A DNA stretch of 64,000 bases, from the NCBI GenBank assembly GCA_041670165.1, contig JBAXZR010000002.1, forward strand, positions 38,111 to 102,110. Direction: 5' to 3'. Source of the DNA: JBAXZR01 sp041670165. Its GTDB lineage: Bacteria; Bacillota; Clostridia; Christensenellales; UBA1242. The notes under the pieces are model-generated. The model was not told the DNA's origin, did no database searches, and worked only from the letters and a program-made list of their open reading frames with translations. This document shows positions 25,289 to 34,537 of this stretch, piece by piece. Every line of letters starts with the position of its first letter. Position 1 is the first letter of the stretch. Made by a program: the position numbers and the translations under genes.

Positions 25289-26523
25289 TCAATAATTTCA
25301 ATTTCAAATGATTGGCTGGTTTTTGGTGAAGAAAAAGATTTTGCAGGTTCAATTTTGTAAAAACCATACTTGTTTCTAATTTTGTCAACTGCTTCATCAA
25401 GTTTGTAGCTATTATTATTTTGAAAAAATGAAAGCTGAACAAATTGGCTTGTGGAAGCAAGCCGACTTGTGGCAATTCGAATGCTTCTTACGGGCATTTT
25501 ATAATCCCAAAAACTATCAAGTAACAAACACACTTGATCAAAAATTTCCTTTTCATTGTTTGTTACAAATGGAATTCTTTTGTCATGAGAAAAATAGTTA
25601 AAATCAAAGGTTTTTATTCCGACTGAAATGCATGTTGCTCCCAAGTTTTGCTCTCTTAATCGCATTGCAACTTTTGAACAAAGCAAACTTAAAACACTTT
25701 GTATTTCTTCTTTAGAAATTGCATCTTTAACAAGGGTTGTTCCATTTCCAACACTTTTTGGCGGTGGTTTTTCTGTGAAAATTCCAACTTCTTCAGTGTC
25801 AATACCCAAAATTTTTTGTTGCATTTGGTTGCCAACAATTCCAAATTTGTTTTTTAAAATCTTTGAATCCGCATGTGCAAAATCTCCAATTGTAAAAATG
25901 TTCATTTTTGCAAGTTTTTTTCTTGTTTGTCGTCCAATTCCAACAACATCACTAATTGGTAAGTGATAAGTTTTTTTTGTGAAGTTTTCACTTGAAAGAA
26001 CTGTGATACCTTTTGGCTTTTTCATATCTGAACCAAGTTTTGCAAACAATTTATTAAAGGAAACACCGATTGAAATTCCAAGACCAGTTTCATTAAAAAC
26101 CGTGTCTTGAATTTTTTTTGCGAGAATTTCTCCCTTTTCAAATAAATCTAACTTGTTTTCTTTATCAGGTAAAAAAAGATGAATTGTTTTTGTTACATCA
26201 AGCCAACATTCATCAAGACCCATTCCTTCAATTTTGTCTGTATATCTTTCATAGATTGCTGTAACCACTTTTGAAAAATGTCTGTAGGCCGAATAATTTG
26301 GTAAAACTGTGATGAGATTTGGACATTTTTGTTTTGCTTGCCAAATGGCATCTCCAGTTTTTACACCTTTTGCTTTTGCAAGATAATTTTTTGCAAGTAT
26401 AATTCCGCTTCTTGTTTCAATGTTGCCAGCAACTGCAAGTGGCACTCCCGCAAGCTTTGGAGAAAGAACACATTCAACTGATGCAAAGAAATTATTTATA
26501 TCTGCGTGTAAAATTAGTTTCAC
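25285..26523 (-). CDS. dinB: Y-family DNA polymerase IV (DinB)
   Basis: Error-prone translesion polymerase of 412 residues from GTG 26523. It starts VKLILHADINNFFASVE with the first catalytic Asp, then GMGLDECWLDVT with the Asp-Glu pair (a variant of the usual SIDE box), GISIGVSFNKLFAKLGSDMK and the HhH region around VVGIGRQTRKKLAKM; a little-finger domain follows. GTG 26523 is preferred to the longer ATG 26616 frame because GTGAGGAAAG lies before it and the family begins there. No lexA box was identified. It is convergent with the PBP gene, sharing a TTAA in both stop codons, and divergent from mtaD. Confidence 0.9.
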   Translation of the reverse strand: MKLILHADINNFFASVECVLSPKLAGVPLAVAGNIETRSGIILAKNYLAKAKGVKTGDAIWQAKQKCPNLITVLPNYSAYRHFSKVVTAIYERYTDKIEGMGLDECWLDVTKTIHLFLPDKENKLDLFEKGEILAKKIQDTVFNETGLGISIGVSFNKLFAKLGSDMKKPKGITVLSSENFTKKTYHLPISDVVGIGRQTRKKLAKMNIFTIGDFAHADSKILKNKFGIVGNQMQQKILGIDTEEVGIFTEKPPPKSVGNGTTLVKDAISKEEIQSVLSLLCSKVAMRLREQNLGATCISVGIKTFDFNYFSHDKRIPFVTNNEKEIFDQVCLLLDSFWDYKMPVRSIRIATSRLASTSQFVQLSFFQNNNSYKLDEAVDKIRNKYGFYKIEPAKSFSSPKTSQSFEIEIID

Positions 26524-26554
26524 TATTCTTTCCTCACTTTCAGCAAAAATCGCT

Positions 26555-26583
26555 TTGCAATATGATGAGCTTTGTGATAAAAT
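26555..26583 (+). promoter_or_regulatory. Predicted promoter of the mtaD-tex unit
   Basis: TTGCAA (26555-26560), 17 bases, TAAAAT (26578-26583) with an extended TGA. Confidence 0.65.
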
Positions 26584-26618
26584 TGTATTCAAATTCAAGT
26601 GACAATGGGGGTGCATGA

Positions 26619-27926
26619 ATGAAAATCCTTTTCAAAAATGCCAGCATTTTGCTTTTTGATAAAGAAAAAATTTTGAAAGGATTCGTTATTGTTGAAAATT
26701 CTGTTATAACCAAAGTGGTAGACGGAAATTTTTCAGAAAATGAAAAAATTTTTGACAAAGTAATCGATTGTGAAAATAAAATTTTGATGCCGGGATTTGT
26801 GAATGCGCATACGCATAGTGCAATGACTTTGTTTCGTGGCATAAAAGATGATGTGTGTCTTGAAGAATGGCTTTTTGACAACATGTTGCCACTTGAATCA
26901 AACCTTGCTAACGGTGATGTTTATTGGGGCACAATGCTTGCAATCGCTGAACAAGTTAGAGCAGGAATAACAAGCATGCAAGACATGTACTATGGCATTT
27001 TAGAAATTGCTCAAGCTGTCAAAAAATCAGGATTCAGAGCAAATATTTGCGTTGGAGTTGGAAGTGTCCAAAACAATAATATGCTTGAAAAATCTTTTGA
27101 AGAAAATGAAAAAGATTTTGAAGAATTAAAAAAATTGTCAGAACTTATTCAGCCAACTGTATATTCTCATTCAATTTATACTCAAAGCCAATCGGCACTA
27201 GAAAATGCTGTTATGTTTTCAGCTAAGAAAAAATGTCCTATTTCAATTCACTTATCAGAAACACTTAAAGAAGTTGGTGATTGTATGGTGGCAAATGGTT
27301 TAACACCACCTCAGTATCTTGAAAGTTTAGGTTTTTTGGACAGAAATTGCACAATTTATCATGGAGTTTGTATGGATAAAGAAGATATTGAACTTCTTGC
27401 TTCATATGGAACAAATGTTGTTTCTTGTCCATCTAGCAATCTTAAGCTTGGAAGTGGAATTGCACCGCTTTATGCCGTGAAAAATGCAGGTATCAATATT
27501 GCCTTAGGCACTGACGGAGCTGCAAGCAACAACAATTTAGATATGTTTAAAGAAATGTTTCTTGCCGCAACTCTTCAAAAAGCTGTACTCAATGATTCTA
27601 GGATTTTTGAAGCAAAAGAAATTTTGGAAATGGCAACAAAAAATGGTGCAAAAGCTTTAAATCTAAATTTGGTTGGCGAAATTAAGGAAGGTTACAAAGC
27701 GGATATAATTTTGGTTGATACAAACAAACCGCATTGGCAACCATGTAACAACTTGATAAGTAACCTTGTTTACAGTGCAAAAAGCAGTGATGTTTGCTTA
27801 ACAATGGTAAACGGAAAAATCTTGTACGAAGATGAAAAATATTATATCGGCGAAAATTTGAAAACAATTTTTGAAAATTGTAGTAAAATTGTTGCAAGAC
27901 TTAAAAAACAAACAAATATAAAATAG
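26619..27926 (+). CDS. mtaD: Amidohydrolase, 5-methylthioadenosine/S-adenosylhomocysteine deaminase type
   Basis: A 435-residue metal-dependent deaminase of the amidohydrolase superfamily. It shows the metal motif NAHTHSAMTLFRGI (about 62-75), a second His in HLSETLKEVGD, IYHGVCMD, and the catalytic ALGTDGAASNNNLDMF (about 294-309). This set matches MtaD/SAH deaminases, which convert methylthioadenosine or S-adenosylhomocysteine to the inosine form; guanine or cytosine deaminase relatives are less likely. The SD is GGGGG, eight bases before the ATG. It is followed after 10 bases by tex and is probably co-transcribed with it. Confidence 0.85.
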   Translation: MKILFKNASILLFDKEKILKGFVIVENSVITKVVDGNFSENEKIFDKVIDCENKILMPGFVNAHTHSAMTLFRGIKDDVCLEEWLFDNMLPLESNLANGDVYWGTMLAIAEQVRAGITSMQDMYYGILEIAQAVKKSGFRANICVGVGSVQNNNMLEKSFEENEKDFEELKKLSELIQPTVYSHSIYTQSQSALENAVMFSAKKKCPISIHLSETLKEVGDCMVANGLTPPQYLESLGFLDRNCTIYHGVCMDKEDIELLASYGTNVVSCPSSNLKLGSGIAPLYAVKNAGINIALGTDGAASNNNLDMFKEMFLAATLQKAVLNDSRIFEAKEILEMATKNGAKALNLNLVGEIKEGYKADIILVDTNKPHWQPCNNLISNLVYSAKSSDVCLTMVNGKILYEDEKYYIGENLKTIFENCSKIVARLKKQTNIK

Positions 27927-27936
27927 GAGCTTATAA

Positions 27937-30096
27937 ATGAATCATATTGAATTACTTTCTAAAGAATTTGAAATTAGACAAGACCACGCTAACAATATTA
28001 TCAATCTTATCGATGAGGGCTGTACAATACCTTTTATTGCTCGTTATCGAAAAGAGCTTACAGGCTCTTGTGATGACCAAGTATTAAGAGAATTCGCTGA
28101 CAGACTTCAATATCTCCGTTCTCTTGACAAAAGAAAAGGTGAAGTTGAAAAAAACATAAAAGAACAAGAAAAATGGACAGAAGAAATTGAAAAAGCACTT
28201 TCTGAAGCCAAAACGCTTACAGAAGTTGAAGATATTTATCGCCCATATAAACAAAAAAGAAAAACCCGTGCAAGTATGGCAATTGCAAAAGGGTTGCAAC
28301 CTTTAGCAAACCTAATCTTTGCTCAAGACATAACAAAGCCAGCAATATCTATTGCTGAAGATTTTGTTTGTGAAGAAAAAAGTGTTGCAAGTGCTGAAGA
28401 AGCACTTAAAGGTGCAAAAGATATTATTTCAGAAATGATTTCTGATAATGCAGAAATTCGTAAAACTCTTAGACAAACAATTATTGACAATGCAAAAATT
28501 GATTGTACTCTTCTTGAAAACGAAGATTCAAAAACTTATGAAACATATAAAGATTATTCTGAATCTGTTAAAAAAATCCCTTCTCACAGAATTCTTGCTA
28601 TTAATCGTGGTGAAAAAGAAGAATGTTTAAAAGTTAACATTGTTTTGGACAATATAATTCCACTTGCAAACATAAGGAAACAATTCGTTAAAGACAATGT
28701 TTTGACAAATGATATAATGGAAGAAATTATTCTTGATTCCTATGAAAGACTTTTGTTTCCTAGCCTTGAAAATGCTTGTAGAACTGAATTGACTGATGTT
28801 GCAAACGAACAAGCAATCAAAATGTTTGAAGTTAATTTGAAACCACTTCTTTTGCAACCACCACTTAAAAACAAAGTTATTCTTGGACTTGACCCTGCAT
28901 ATCGAACAGGTTGCAAAATTGCAGTTATTGATTCAGTAGGCAATGTTCTTGACACAACTGTTGTTTATCCAACTCCTCCTCAAAGTAAAATTGAAGAGAG
29001 CATAGTTAAATTAACAGCACTAATTGAAAAACACAAAGTTGATGTTATTTCAATTGGAAATGGAACAGCAAGCAAAGAATCAGAAATTTTTGTTGCTGAT
29101 TTGATTTCTAAACAAAAACGAACCGTGGTTTATGCCATTGTGAATGAGGCAGGAGCGAGTGTTTATTCAGCAAGCAAGCTTGGAGCTGAAGAATTTCCTG
29201 AATACGATGTTGCTCTTCGTTCAGCCGTAAGTATTGCAAGGCGTCTTCAAGATCCACTTGCTGAACTTATTAAAATTGATGTCAAATCAATTGGTGTTGG
29301 ACAATATCAACACGACATGCCAGCCTCTAGGCTCGATAGTGTTCTTGGCGGAGTTGTTGAAGATTGCGTAAATAGTGTTGGAGTTGACCTTAACACTGCT
29401 TCACCATCTTTACTTTCTTTTGTTTCAGGACTTGGTTCAAAGGTTGCAAAAAATGTTGTTGCATATAGAGAAAAAAACAAGAAATTTGCTTCAAGAGATG
29501 AACTTAAGAAGGTAAGCGGGCTTGGACCAAAAGCATATGAACAATGTGCAGGATTTTTGCGTGTTGTTGGTGGTAAAAATGTTATGGATAACACGGCAGT
29601 TCACCCAGAAGCTTATGATTCGGCCAGAAAACTTTTAAAACTCTTTTCTTTAACAGAAAAAGATGTTGCTGAAAACAATTTGGGATTGCTTCCAAGCCTT
29701 ATAAAAATTAAGGGTGAACAAATAGTTGCAACCCAGTGTGGAGTTGGGTTGCCAACTCTTCAAGATATTGTTTCTGAACTTATTAAGCCCGGTAGAGATA
29801 TTCGTGAATCGTTGCCTGCACCTGTTCTTCGCTCTGATATTATGGGTATGGAAGATTTAAAAGAAGGAATGATTTTGATAGGTACAGTTAGAAATGTTAT
29901 TGATTTTGGTGCATTTGTTGACATTGCCGTTCACCAAGATGGGCTTGTTCATATTTCTCAAATTTGCAAAGAATATATAAAACACCCAAGTGAAAAACTG
30001 AAAGTTGGCGACATTGTTAAAGTTAAGGTTCTTGCAGTTGATCTTATTAAAAAAAGAATTTCATTGACAATGAAAGATGTTGACCAAAATATATAA
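27937..30096 (+). CDS. tex: Tex family S1 RNA-binding transcription accessory protein
   Basis: A 719-residue Tex-type nucleic-acid-binding protein. Domain order is as expected: N-terminal helical region (NHIELLSKEFEIRQDHANNI, then IPFIARYRKELTG), a YqgF-like RNase H fold beginning VILGLDPAYRTGCKIAVID (about 312-330), helix-hairpin-helix motifs (LSFVSGLGSKVAKNVVAYRE, VSGLGPKAYEQCAGFLRV) and a C-terminal S1 domain (about 645-715, GTVRNVIDFGAFVDIAVHQD). It is thought to act in transcription and RNA turnover. SD AGGAG is seven bases upstream. No terminator separates it from clpC. Confidence 0.95.
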   Translation: MNHIELLSKEFEIRQDHANNIINLIDEGCTIPFIARYRKELTGSCDDQVLREFADRLQYLRSLDKRKGEVEKNIKEQEKWTEEIEKALSEAKTLTEVEDIYRPYKQKRKTRASMAIAKGLQPLANLIFAQDITKPAISIAEDFVCEEKSVASAEEALKGAKDIISEMISDNAEIRKTLRQTIIDNAKIDCTLLENEDSKTYETYKDYSESVKKIPSHRILAINRGEKEECLKVNIVLDNIIPLANIRKQFVKDNVLTNDIMEEIILDSYERLLFPSLENACRTELTDVANEQAIKMFEVNLKPLLLQPPLKNKVILGLDPAYRTGCKIAVIDSVGNVLDTTVVYPTPPQSKIEESIVKLTALIEKHKVDVISIGNGTASKESEIFVADLISKQKRTVVYAIVNEAGASVYSASKLGAEEFPEYDVALRSAVSIARRLQDPLAELIKIDVKSIGVGQYQHDMPASRLDSVLGGVVEDCVNSVGVDLNTASPSLLSFVSGLGSKVAKNVVAYREKNKKFASRDELKKVSGLGPKAYEQCAGFLRVVGGKNVMDNTAVHPEAYDSARKLLKLFSLTEKDVAENNLGLLPSLIKIKGEQIVATQCGVGLPTLQDIVSELIKPGRDIRESLPAPVLRSDIMGMEDLKEGMILIGTVRNVIDFGAFVDIAVHQDGLVHISQICKEYIKHPSEKLKVGDIVKVKVLAVDLIKKRISLTMKDVDQNI

Positions 30097-30217
30097 ATAG
30101 ACAAGACAAACGATTTCATAAAACCTAACTTAGATTATATCTTTAAAATATGCAATTGATAATAAACTGTTTAAAAAAATGATGGTTCATATAAAAAATT
30201 TTATAAAGGAGAAAAAT

Positions 30218-32668
30218 ATGTATTTTAATATCGCCGCAAGCGACAACATTCAACTTATTCTGCAACATGCAGGAGAAATTGCTTTGAAATTTGGAAGCAA
30301 TCAAATTGGAACGGAACACTTGCTCTATGGTATTGCATGTGTCAAAAATTGCCAAGCAAGTAAATTTTTGGAATCAGCAGGCGTTACAAAAGAAAATATT
30401 GAAGACTTTTTTATGGAGTCTGGTGAGGTTTTTAATTTAAAAGCTGTTACAAATTTGACTCCACTTTCAAAAGAAGTTTTTCAGAGTGCTCAAAATCTTG
30501 CCATTCAATTAGGACAAAATTTTGTTGGAGCAGAACATTTGCTCTATGCAATCTTGATTAATCCAGAAAGCTTTGCAGTAAAAATGCTTATTAGTGGTTT
30601 TAATGTAAATATAATAGATTTGAGAAATCGTTTGGTTCAATACTTGCAAGGGGACATGGACTCTCTTCCACAAGATTCTCAATCAACTTCTGAAAACGGA
30701 CCAAAGAGTCCACTTAGTGAAAAACTTTTAACTCTTGGCTCAGACATAACTTATAAAGCTCGTCAGCACAAAATTGATCCAATTATTGGAAGAAACAATG
30801 AAATTGAAAGAGTAATTGAAATTCTTTGTAGAAAAACCAAAAATAATCCAGTTTTGATTGGTGAAGCGGGCGTTGGAAAAACGGCTGTTGTTGAAGGTTT
30901 GGCACTTAGTATTGTAAGTGGAAATGTTCCTGAATTTCTTTTGAACAAAACCATATTTTCTCTTGAAATCGGAAATCTTATGGCTGGCACAAAATTTCGT
31001 GGAAGCATGGAAGAAAGATTGAAAGAAATTATTGAAGAAATAAAAAAAGCTGGCAACATTATTGTTTTTATTGACGAAATTCACACTCTTGCTCAAGCAG
31101 GAAGTGAAAAAGGTGAAACAAGTCCCGCTGATATGTTAAAGCCATATCTTGCCCGTGGTGAACTTCAAACCATTGGTGCAACAACCACTGATGAATATCG
31201 TAAATTTATTGAAAAAGACAAAGCTCTTGAAAGAAGATTTCAACCAATAATGGTAAACCCACCTTCTCCAAAAGAAACAATTGAAATTCTTAAAGGTTTA
31301 AAAGATAGCTATGAAGCTTTTCATAAAGTAGTAATTTCTGATGAAGCAATTGAAGCCGCTGTAAATCTTTCTGATAGATACATTATGGACAGAAGTTTGC
31401 CAGACAAGGCTATTGATCTTGTTGATGAAGCAAGTAGCAGAGCAAAGGTTAGGCTTAACACAAAACCTGTGGGAGTTAAAGAAAAAGAAGAAAAACTTAT
31501 GTCGCTTCAAGCTTCTCGAAGTGAAGCAAGTTTGCAAAGAGATTATGAAAAAGCAGCAAAACTTCAATCAGAAATTGTTGCAATTGAAAAAGATATTGAA
31601 ACGCAAATGGAAGAAACAAGGGCAAAAATTCATGCAACAAATGTGGTTGGCAGTGAAGAAATTGCTGAAGTTGTTGCAAAGTGGACAGGAATTCCTGTAA
31701 CAAAAATCACTGAGGGCGAAAAAGAAAAACTTGTTCATCTTGAAGAAATTTTGCATCAAAGAGTTATTGGTCAAGACGAAGCAATTAAAGTTGTTTCAAA
31801 AACAATTCGCAGAGCTCGTGTTGGTTTGCAAGATGCCAAAAAACCTATTGGTTCATTTATTTTTATGGGACAAACTGGTGTTGGTAAAACTGAACTTTGT
31901 AAAGCAATTGCAGAAGCAATGTTTGATAGTGAAAACAATATTATCCGTGTTGATATGAGTGAATATATGGAAGCTCATTCAGTTAGCAAGCTTATTGGAG
32001 CTCCTCCCGGATATGTTGGACACGACGATGGCGGACAACTCACTGAAGCAGTTCGAAGAAAACCATATTCTGTTGTTTTGTTTGATGAAATTGAAAAGGC
32101 TCACCCAGATGTGTTTAATGCACTTTTACAAATTTTAGATGAGGGCAGGCTTACTGATTCTCATGGCAGGGTAGTGTCATTCAAAAACACAATCATCATT
32201 ATGACAAGCAATATTGGTGCGGACGCAGTTCGTGGCAAAAACTCGCTTGGTTTTGGCGGACAATTTGGCTCAGACAAAGCAGACTTTGAACAAATTAAAT
32301 CAATATACATGCAAGAACTTCGCAAAAAATTTAAGCCAGAATTCTTGAACAGAATTGATGTTGTTTGTGTGTTTGCACCTTTGTCAGCTTCTGACCTAGT
32401 TAAGATTGCAACAATTATGATAAGCAAATTTGGACAGCGTCTTGAAGCACAAAACCTAAAGTTAAAACTTTCTCAAAATGCACTTCAATATATTGTTGAA
32501 AACGGTGCAGATGCTGAATATGGTGCAAGACCATTGAAACGCTTTATTCAAAAAGAAATTGAAGATAGAGTTGCAGAAAAAATTCTTCTTGGCGAATTTG
32601 ACAAAGAGGGAGTTATAATCATTGATACAAATGAAGATCAAACTTCATTAACATTTGTTATGGAATAA
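30218..32668 (+). CDS. clpC: ATP-dependent Clp protease ATP-binding subunit ClpC
   Basis: A Hsp100 unfoldase of 816 residues from ATG 30218 (SD AAAGGAG). It has an N-terminal Clp-N double repeat (about 1-140), AAA-1 with Walker A GEAGVGKT (about 215-222) and FIDEIHTL, a short ClpC-type middle coiled coil around residues 415-465, and AAA-2 with GQTGVGKT (about 550-557) and LFDEIEKAH. An LGF tripeptide in KNSLGFGGQ marks the ClpP-docking loop, so it should feed ClpP. The usual companions ctsR, mcsA and mcsB are not adjacent, and I see no CtsR or CIRCE operator upstream. Confidence 0.93.
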   Translation: MYFNIAASDNIQLILQHAGEIALKFGSNQIGTEHLLYGIACVKNCQASKFLESAGVTKENIEDFFMESGEVFNLKAVTNLTPLSKEVFQSAQNLAIQLGQNFVGAEHLLYAILINPESFAVKMLISGFNVNIIDLRNRLVQYLQGDMDSLPQDSQSTSENGPKSPLSEKLLTLGSDITYKARQHKIDPIIGRNNEIERVIEILCRKTKNNPVLIGEAGVGKTAVVEGLALSIVSGNVPEFLLNKTIFSLEIGNLMAGTKFRGSMEERLKEIIEEIKKAGNIIVFIDEIHTLAQAGSEKGETSPADMLKPYLARGELQTIGATTTDEYRKFIEKDKALERRFQPIMVNPPSPKETIEILKGLKDSYEAFHKVVISDEAIEAAVNLSDRYIMDRSLPDKAIDLVDEASSRAKVRLNTKPVGVKEKEEKLMSLQASRSEASLQRDYEKAAKLQSEIVAIEKDIETQMEETRAKIHATNVVGSEEIAEVVAKWTGIPVTKITEGEKEKLVHLEEILHQRVIGQDEAIKVVSKTIRRARVGLQDAKKPIGSFIFMGQTGVGKTELCKAIAEAMFDSENNIIRVDMSEYMEAHSVSKLIGAPPGYVGHDDGGQLTEAVRRKPYSVVLFDEIEKAHPDVFNALLQILDEGRLTDSHGRVVSFKNTIIIMTSNIGADAVRGKNSLGFGGQFGSDKADFEQIKSIYMQELRKKFKPEFLNRIDVVCVFAPLSASDLVKIATIMISKFGQRLEAQNLKLKLSQNALQYIVENGADAEYGARPLKRFIQKEIEDRVAEKILLGEFDKEGVIIIDTNEDQTSLTFVME

Positions 32669-32687
32669 TAAATATTCTTAAAATTTT

Positions 32688-32718
32688 AAAAAGCAACGAC
32701 AAAAAATCGTTGTTTTTT
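32688..32718 (+). terminator. Intrinsic terminator of clpC
   Basis: A 12-bp stem with one G-T pair (32688-32699 with 32707-32718) ends in a T run. Confidence 0.85.
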
Positions 32719-32909
32719 ATTTGGAAAACAAAAAAAATAATAATAAATGTCATACTTTTTTAAAAATGGTTCATTTTGCCTAAATTTAATTCAATACTTT
32801 AACTTCCTATGAGCTATCGCAAATTTTAGACACATTAATTAATAGAATTTGATAAGTTGTTTTTTGTCGGCTTTAATGTGATTGAAATATACATTTTGTA
32901 TAAATACTC

Positions 32910-32938
32910 TTTTATTTTTTAATCGATTATGTTATAAT
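32910..32938 (+). promoter_or_regulatory. Predicted promoter of the nfeD-floA operon
   Basis: A consensus -10 TATAAT (32933-32938) with extended TGT; the -35 (TTTTAT at 32910-32915) is weak. The leader is about 27 bases. Confidence 0.55.
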
Positions 32939-32971
32939 ACAAACGAATTTGTTAAAAGGAGAAGATTTATT

Positions 32972-33466
32972 GTGAGTACCATTGCTATTATTGCGGTTGC
33001 ATTGTTATGCCTTGGTGTTATATTCAACATTGTTGAAGCTTTTGTCCCAGGATTTGGTATTTTTGGCATAAGCGGTATTTTGATGTTTGTTGCTGGAATT
33101 GTGCTTTTCATTATTGATGGCGCAAGTGCATTAACCATTTTCTTACTCATGCTTGGCTTTGCAATTCTGCTTGCTTTTGTTGTTTTGTTTATTGTTGAAA
33201 GTGCAAAATTTGGTATGATAAAAAAATCAGCAATTTCAGAAACAAGAACAGCTATTCCTGTTGACTATGCTGATGAAAACAAAAATCCATTTAGAATTCT
33301 TGCCAACAAAGAAGGTGTTGTTTCAAAGGGTTGTAGACCTGTTGGAAAAGCTTTGTTCGGTGGAAGTGAACAAGAAGTCATTTCTCTTGAAGGAGTTCTT
33401 GCTGTTGGAACAAGAATCAGAGTTAGTAGAATTGAGGGAAACAAAATTTATATTCGTAAAATTTAA
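32972..33466 (+). CDS. nfeD: NfeD family membrane protein
   Basis: A 164-residue protein of the NfeD family, partners of flotillins. It has three or four hydrophobic helices in the first about 95 residues (VSTIAIIAVALLCLGVIFNI, then GISGILMFVAGIVLFI and LTIFLLMLGFAILLAFVVLF) and a C-terminal OB-fold-like domain (about 115-164, beginning KEGVVSKGCRPVGKALFGG). The long N-terminal protease domain found in some NfeD proteins is absent. GTG 32972 is preferred because AAAGGAG precedes it. It leads the nfeD-floA unit, as in Bacillus yqeZ-floA. Confidence 0.88.
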   Translation: MSTIAIIAVALLCLGVIFNIVEAFVPGFGIFGISGILMFVAGIVLFIIDGASALTIFLLMLGFAILLAFVVLFIVESAKFGMIKKSAISETRTAIPVDYADENKNPFRILANKEGVVSKGCRPVGKALFGGSEQEVISLEGVLAVGTRIRVSRIEGNKIYIRKI

Positions 33467-33524
33467 TCTTTTTATATTTATAGCAAATAATAAAATTAAT
33501 TAATCCAATTTATAGGAGGTAAAT

Positions 33525-34502
33525 ATGCCATTAGATATTATTTGGTACATCTTAGCCGGAGTTGTTGTTCTGTTCTTAGGAATCGTTTTGATTATGGTGC
33601 CAATTAGAACTTGGTTTATTACCATTGTTTCTGGTGCACATGTTTCAATGGGAAGACTTGTTGGAATGAAGCTCAGAAAAATTGATTACAAAAACATTGT
33701 TGAATCATATATTCAAGCAAAAAAAGCAGGACTTAACATTGACATTGTTGACCTTGAAACTCACTCAATGGCTGGAGGAAATGTAACTGAAGTTGTTTCA
33801 AGCTTAATTTCAGCTCACAGTGCAAAAATTCCACTTTCAGTTGATATGGCTAAAGCAATTGACCTTGCTGGTAGTGATTTGTCTTACGCAATCAAAATGA
33901 GTGTTACACCTCGTGTTGTTGAAACACCACTTATTTCTGCTATTGCAAAAGATGGTATTGAACTTAAAGTTAAAGCCAGAGTAACAATCAGAGCTAACAT
34001 TGCTCGTCTTGTCGGAGGAGCAGGTGAAGCAACAATTATTGCCCGTGTTGGTGAAGGTATTGTTACAACAGTTGGTTCAGCTGAAACTCACACAGTAGTT
34101 CTTGAAAATCCAGATCTTATTTCAAAAACAGTTTTAGCTAAAGGTCTTGACTCTGGAACAGCTTTTGAAATTCTTTCAATTGATATTGCCGATGTTGATG
34201 TTGGACAAAATATTGGTGCAAAACTTCATATTGACCAAGCTGATGCTGATAAGGCAATTGCTCAGGCAAGAGCCGAGGAAAGGCGTGCAATGGCTATGGC
34301 TCTTGAACAAGAAATGAAAGCTAAAACACAAGAAATGAAAGCACTTGTTCTTGCCGCTGAAGCAGAAGTTCCAAAAGCTATGGCAACTGCAATTAAAAAC
34401 GGACAACTCGGAGTTATGGACTATTATCGCATGCAAAATCTTGTTTCTGACACAGAAATGAGAAAGAGTCTTGCTGGAACTGACACAAAACCAAAAAGAT
34501 AA
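33525..34502 (+). CDS. floA: Flotillin-like protein FloA
   Basis: Membrane scaffold protein of functional membrane microdomains, 325 residues. An N-terminal hairpin helix (about 6-28, IIWYILAGVVVLFLGIVLIM) is followed by a PHB/SPFH-like domain and an Ala/Glu-rich C-terminal coiled region with QARAEERRAMAMALEQEMKA. The long near-invariant segment around GGAGEATIIARVGEGIVTTV is characteristic of FloA/YqfA. SD GGAGG lies five bases before the ATG. It is the second gene of nfeD-floA-x. Confidence 0.95.
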   Translation: MPLDIIWYILAGVVVLFLGIVLIMVPIRTWFITIVSGAHVSMGRLVGMKLRKIDYKNIVESYIQAKKAGLNIDIVDLETHSMAGGNVTEVVSSLISAHSAKIPLSVDMAKAIDLAGSDLSYAIKMSVTPRVVETPLISAIAKDGIELKVKARVTIRANIARLVGGAGEATIIARVGEGIVTTVGSAETHTVVLENPDLISKTVLAKGLDSGTAFEILSIDIADVDVGQNIGAKLHIDQADADKAIAQARAEERRAMAMALEQEMKAKTQEMKALVLAAEAEVPKAMATAIKNGQLGVMDYYRMQNLVSDTEMRKSLAGTDTKPKR

Positions 34503-34537
34503 ATAATTCAAGAATAAAATAAAGGAGGTGCAGAGAA

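Noticed and set aside
30097..30217. CtsR or CIRCE operator before clpC
   Set aside because: No GGTCAAA tandem and no CIRCE inverted repeat is visible.
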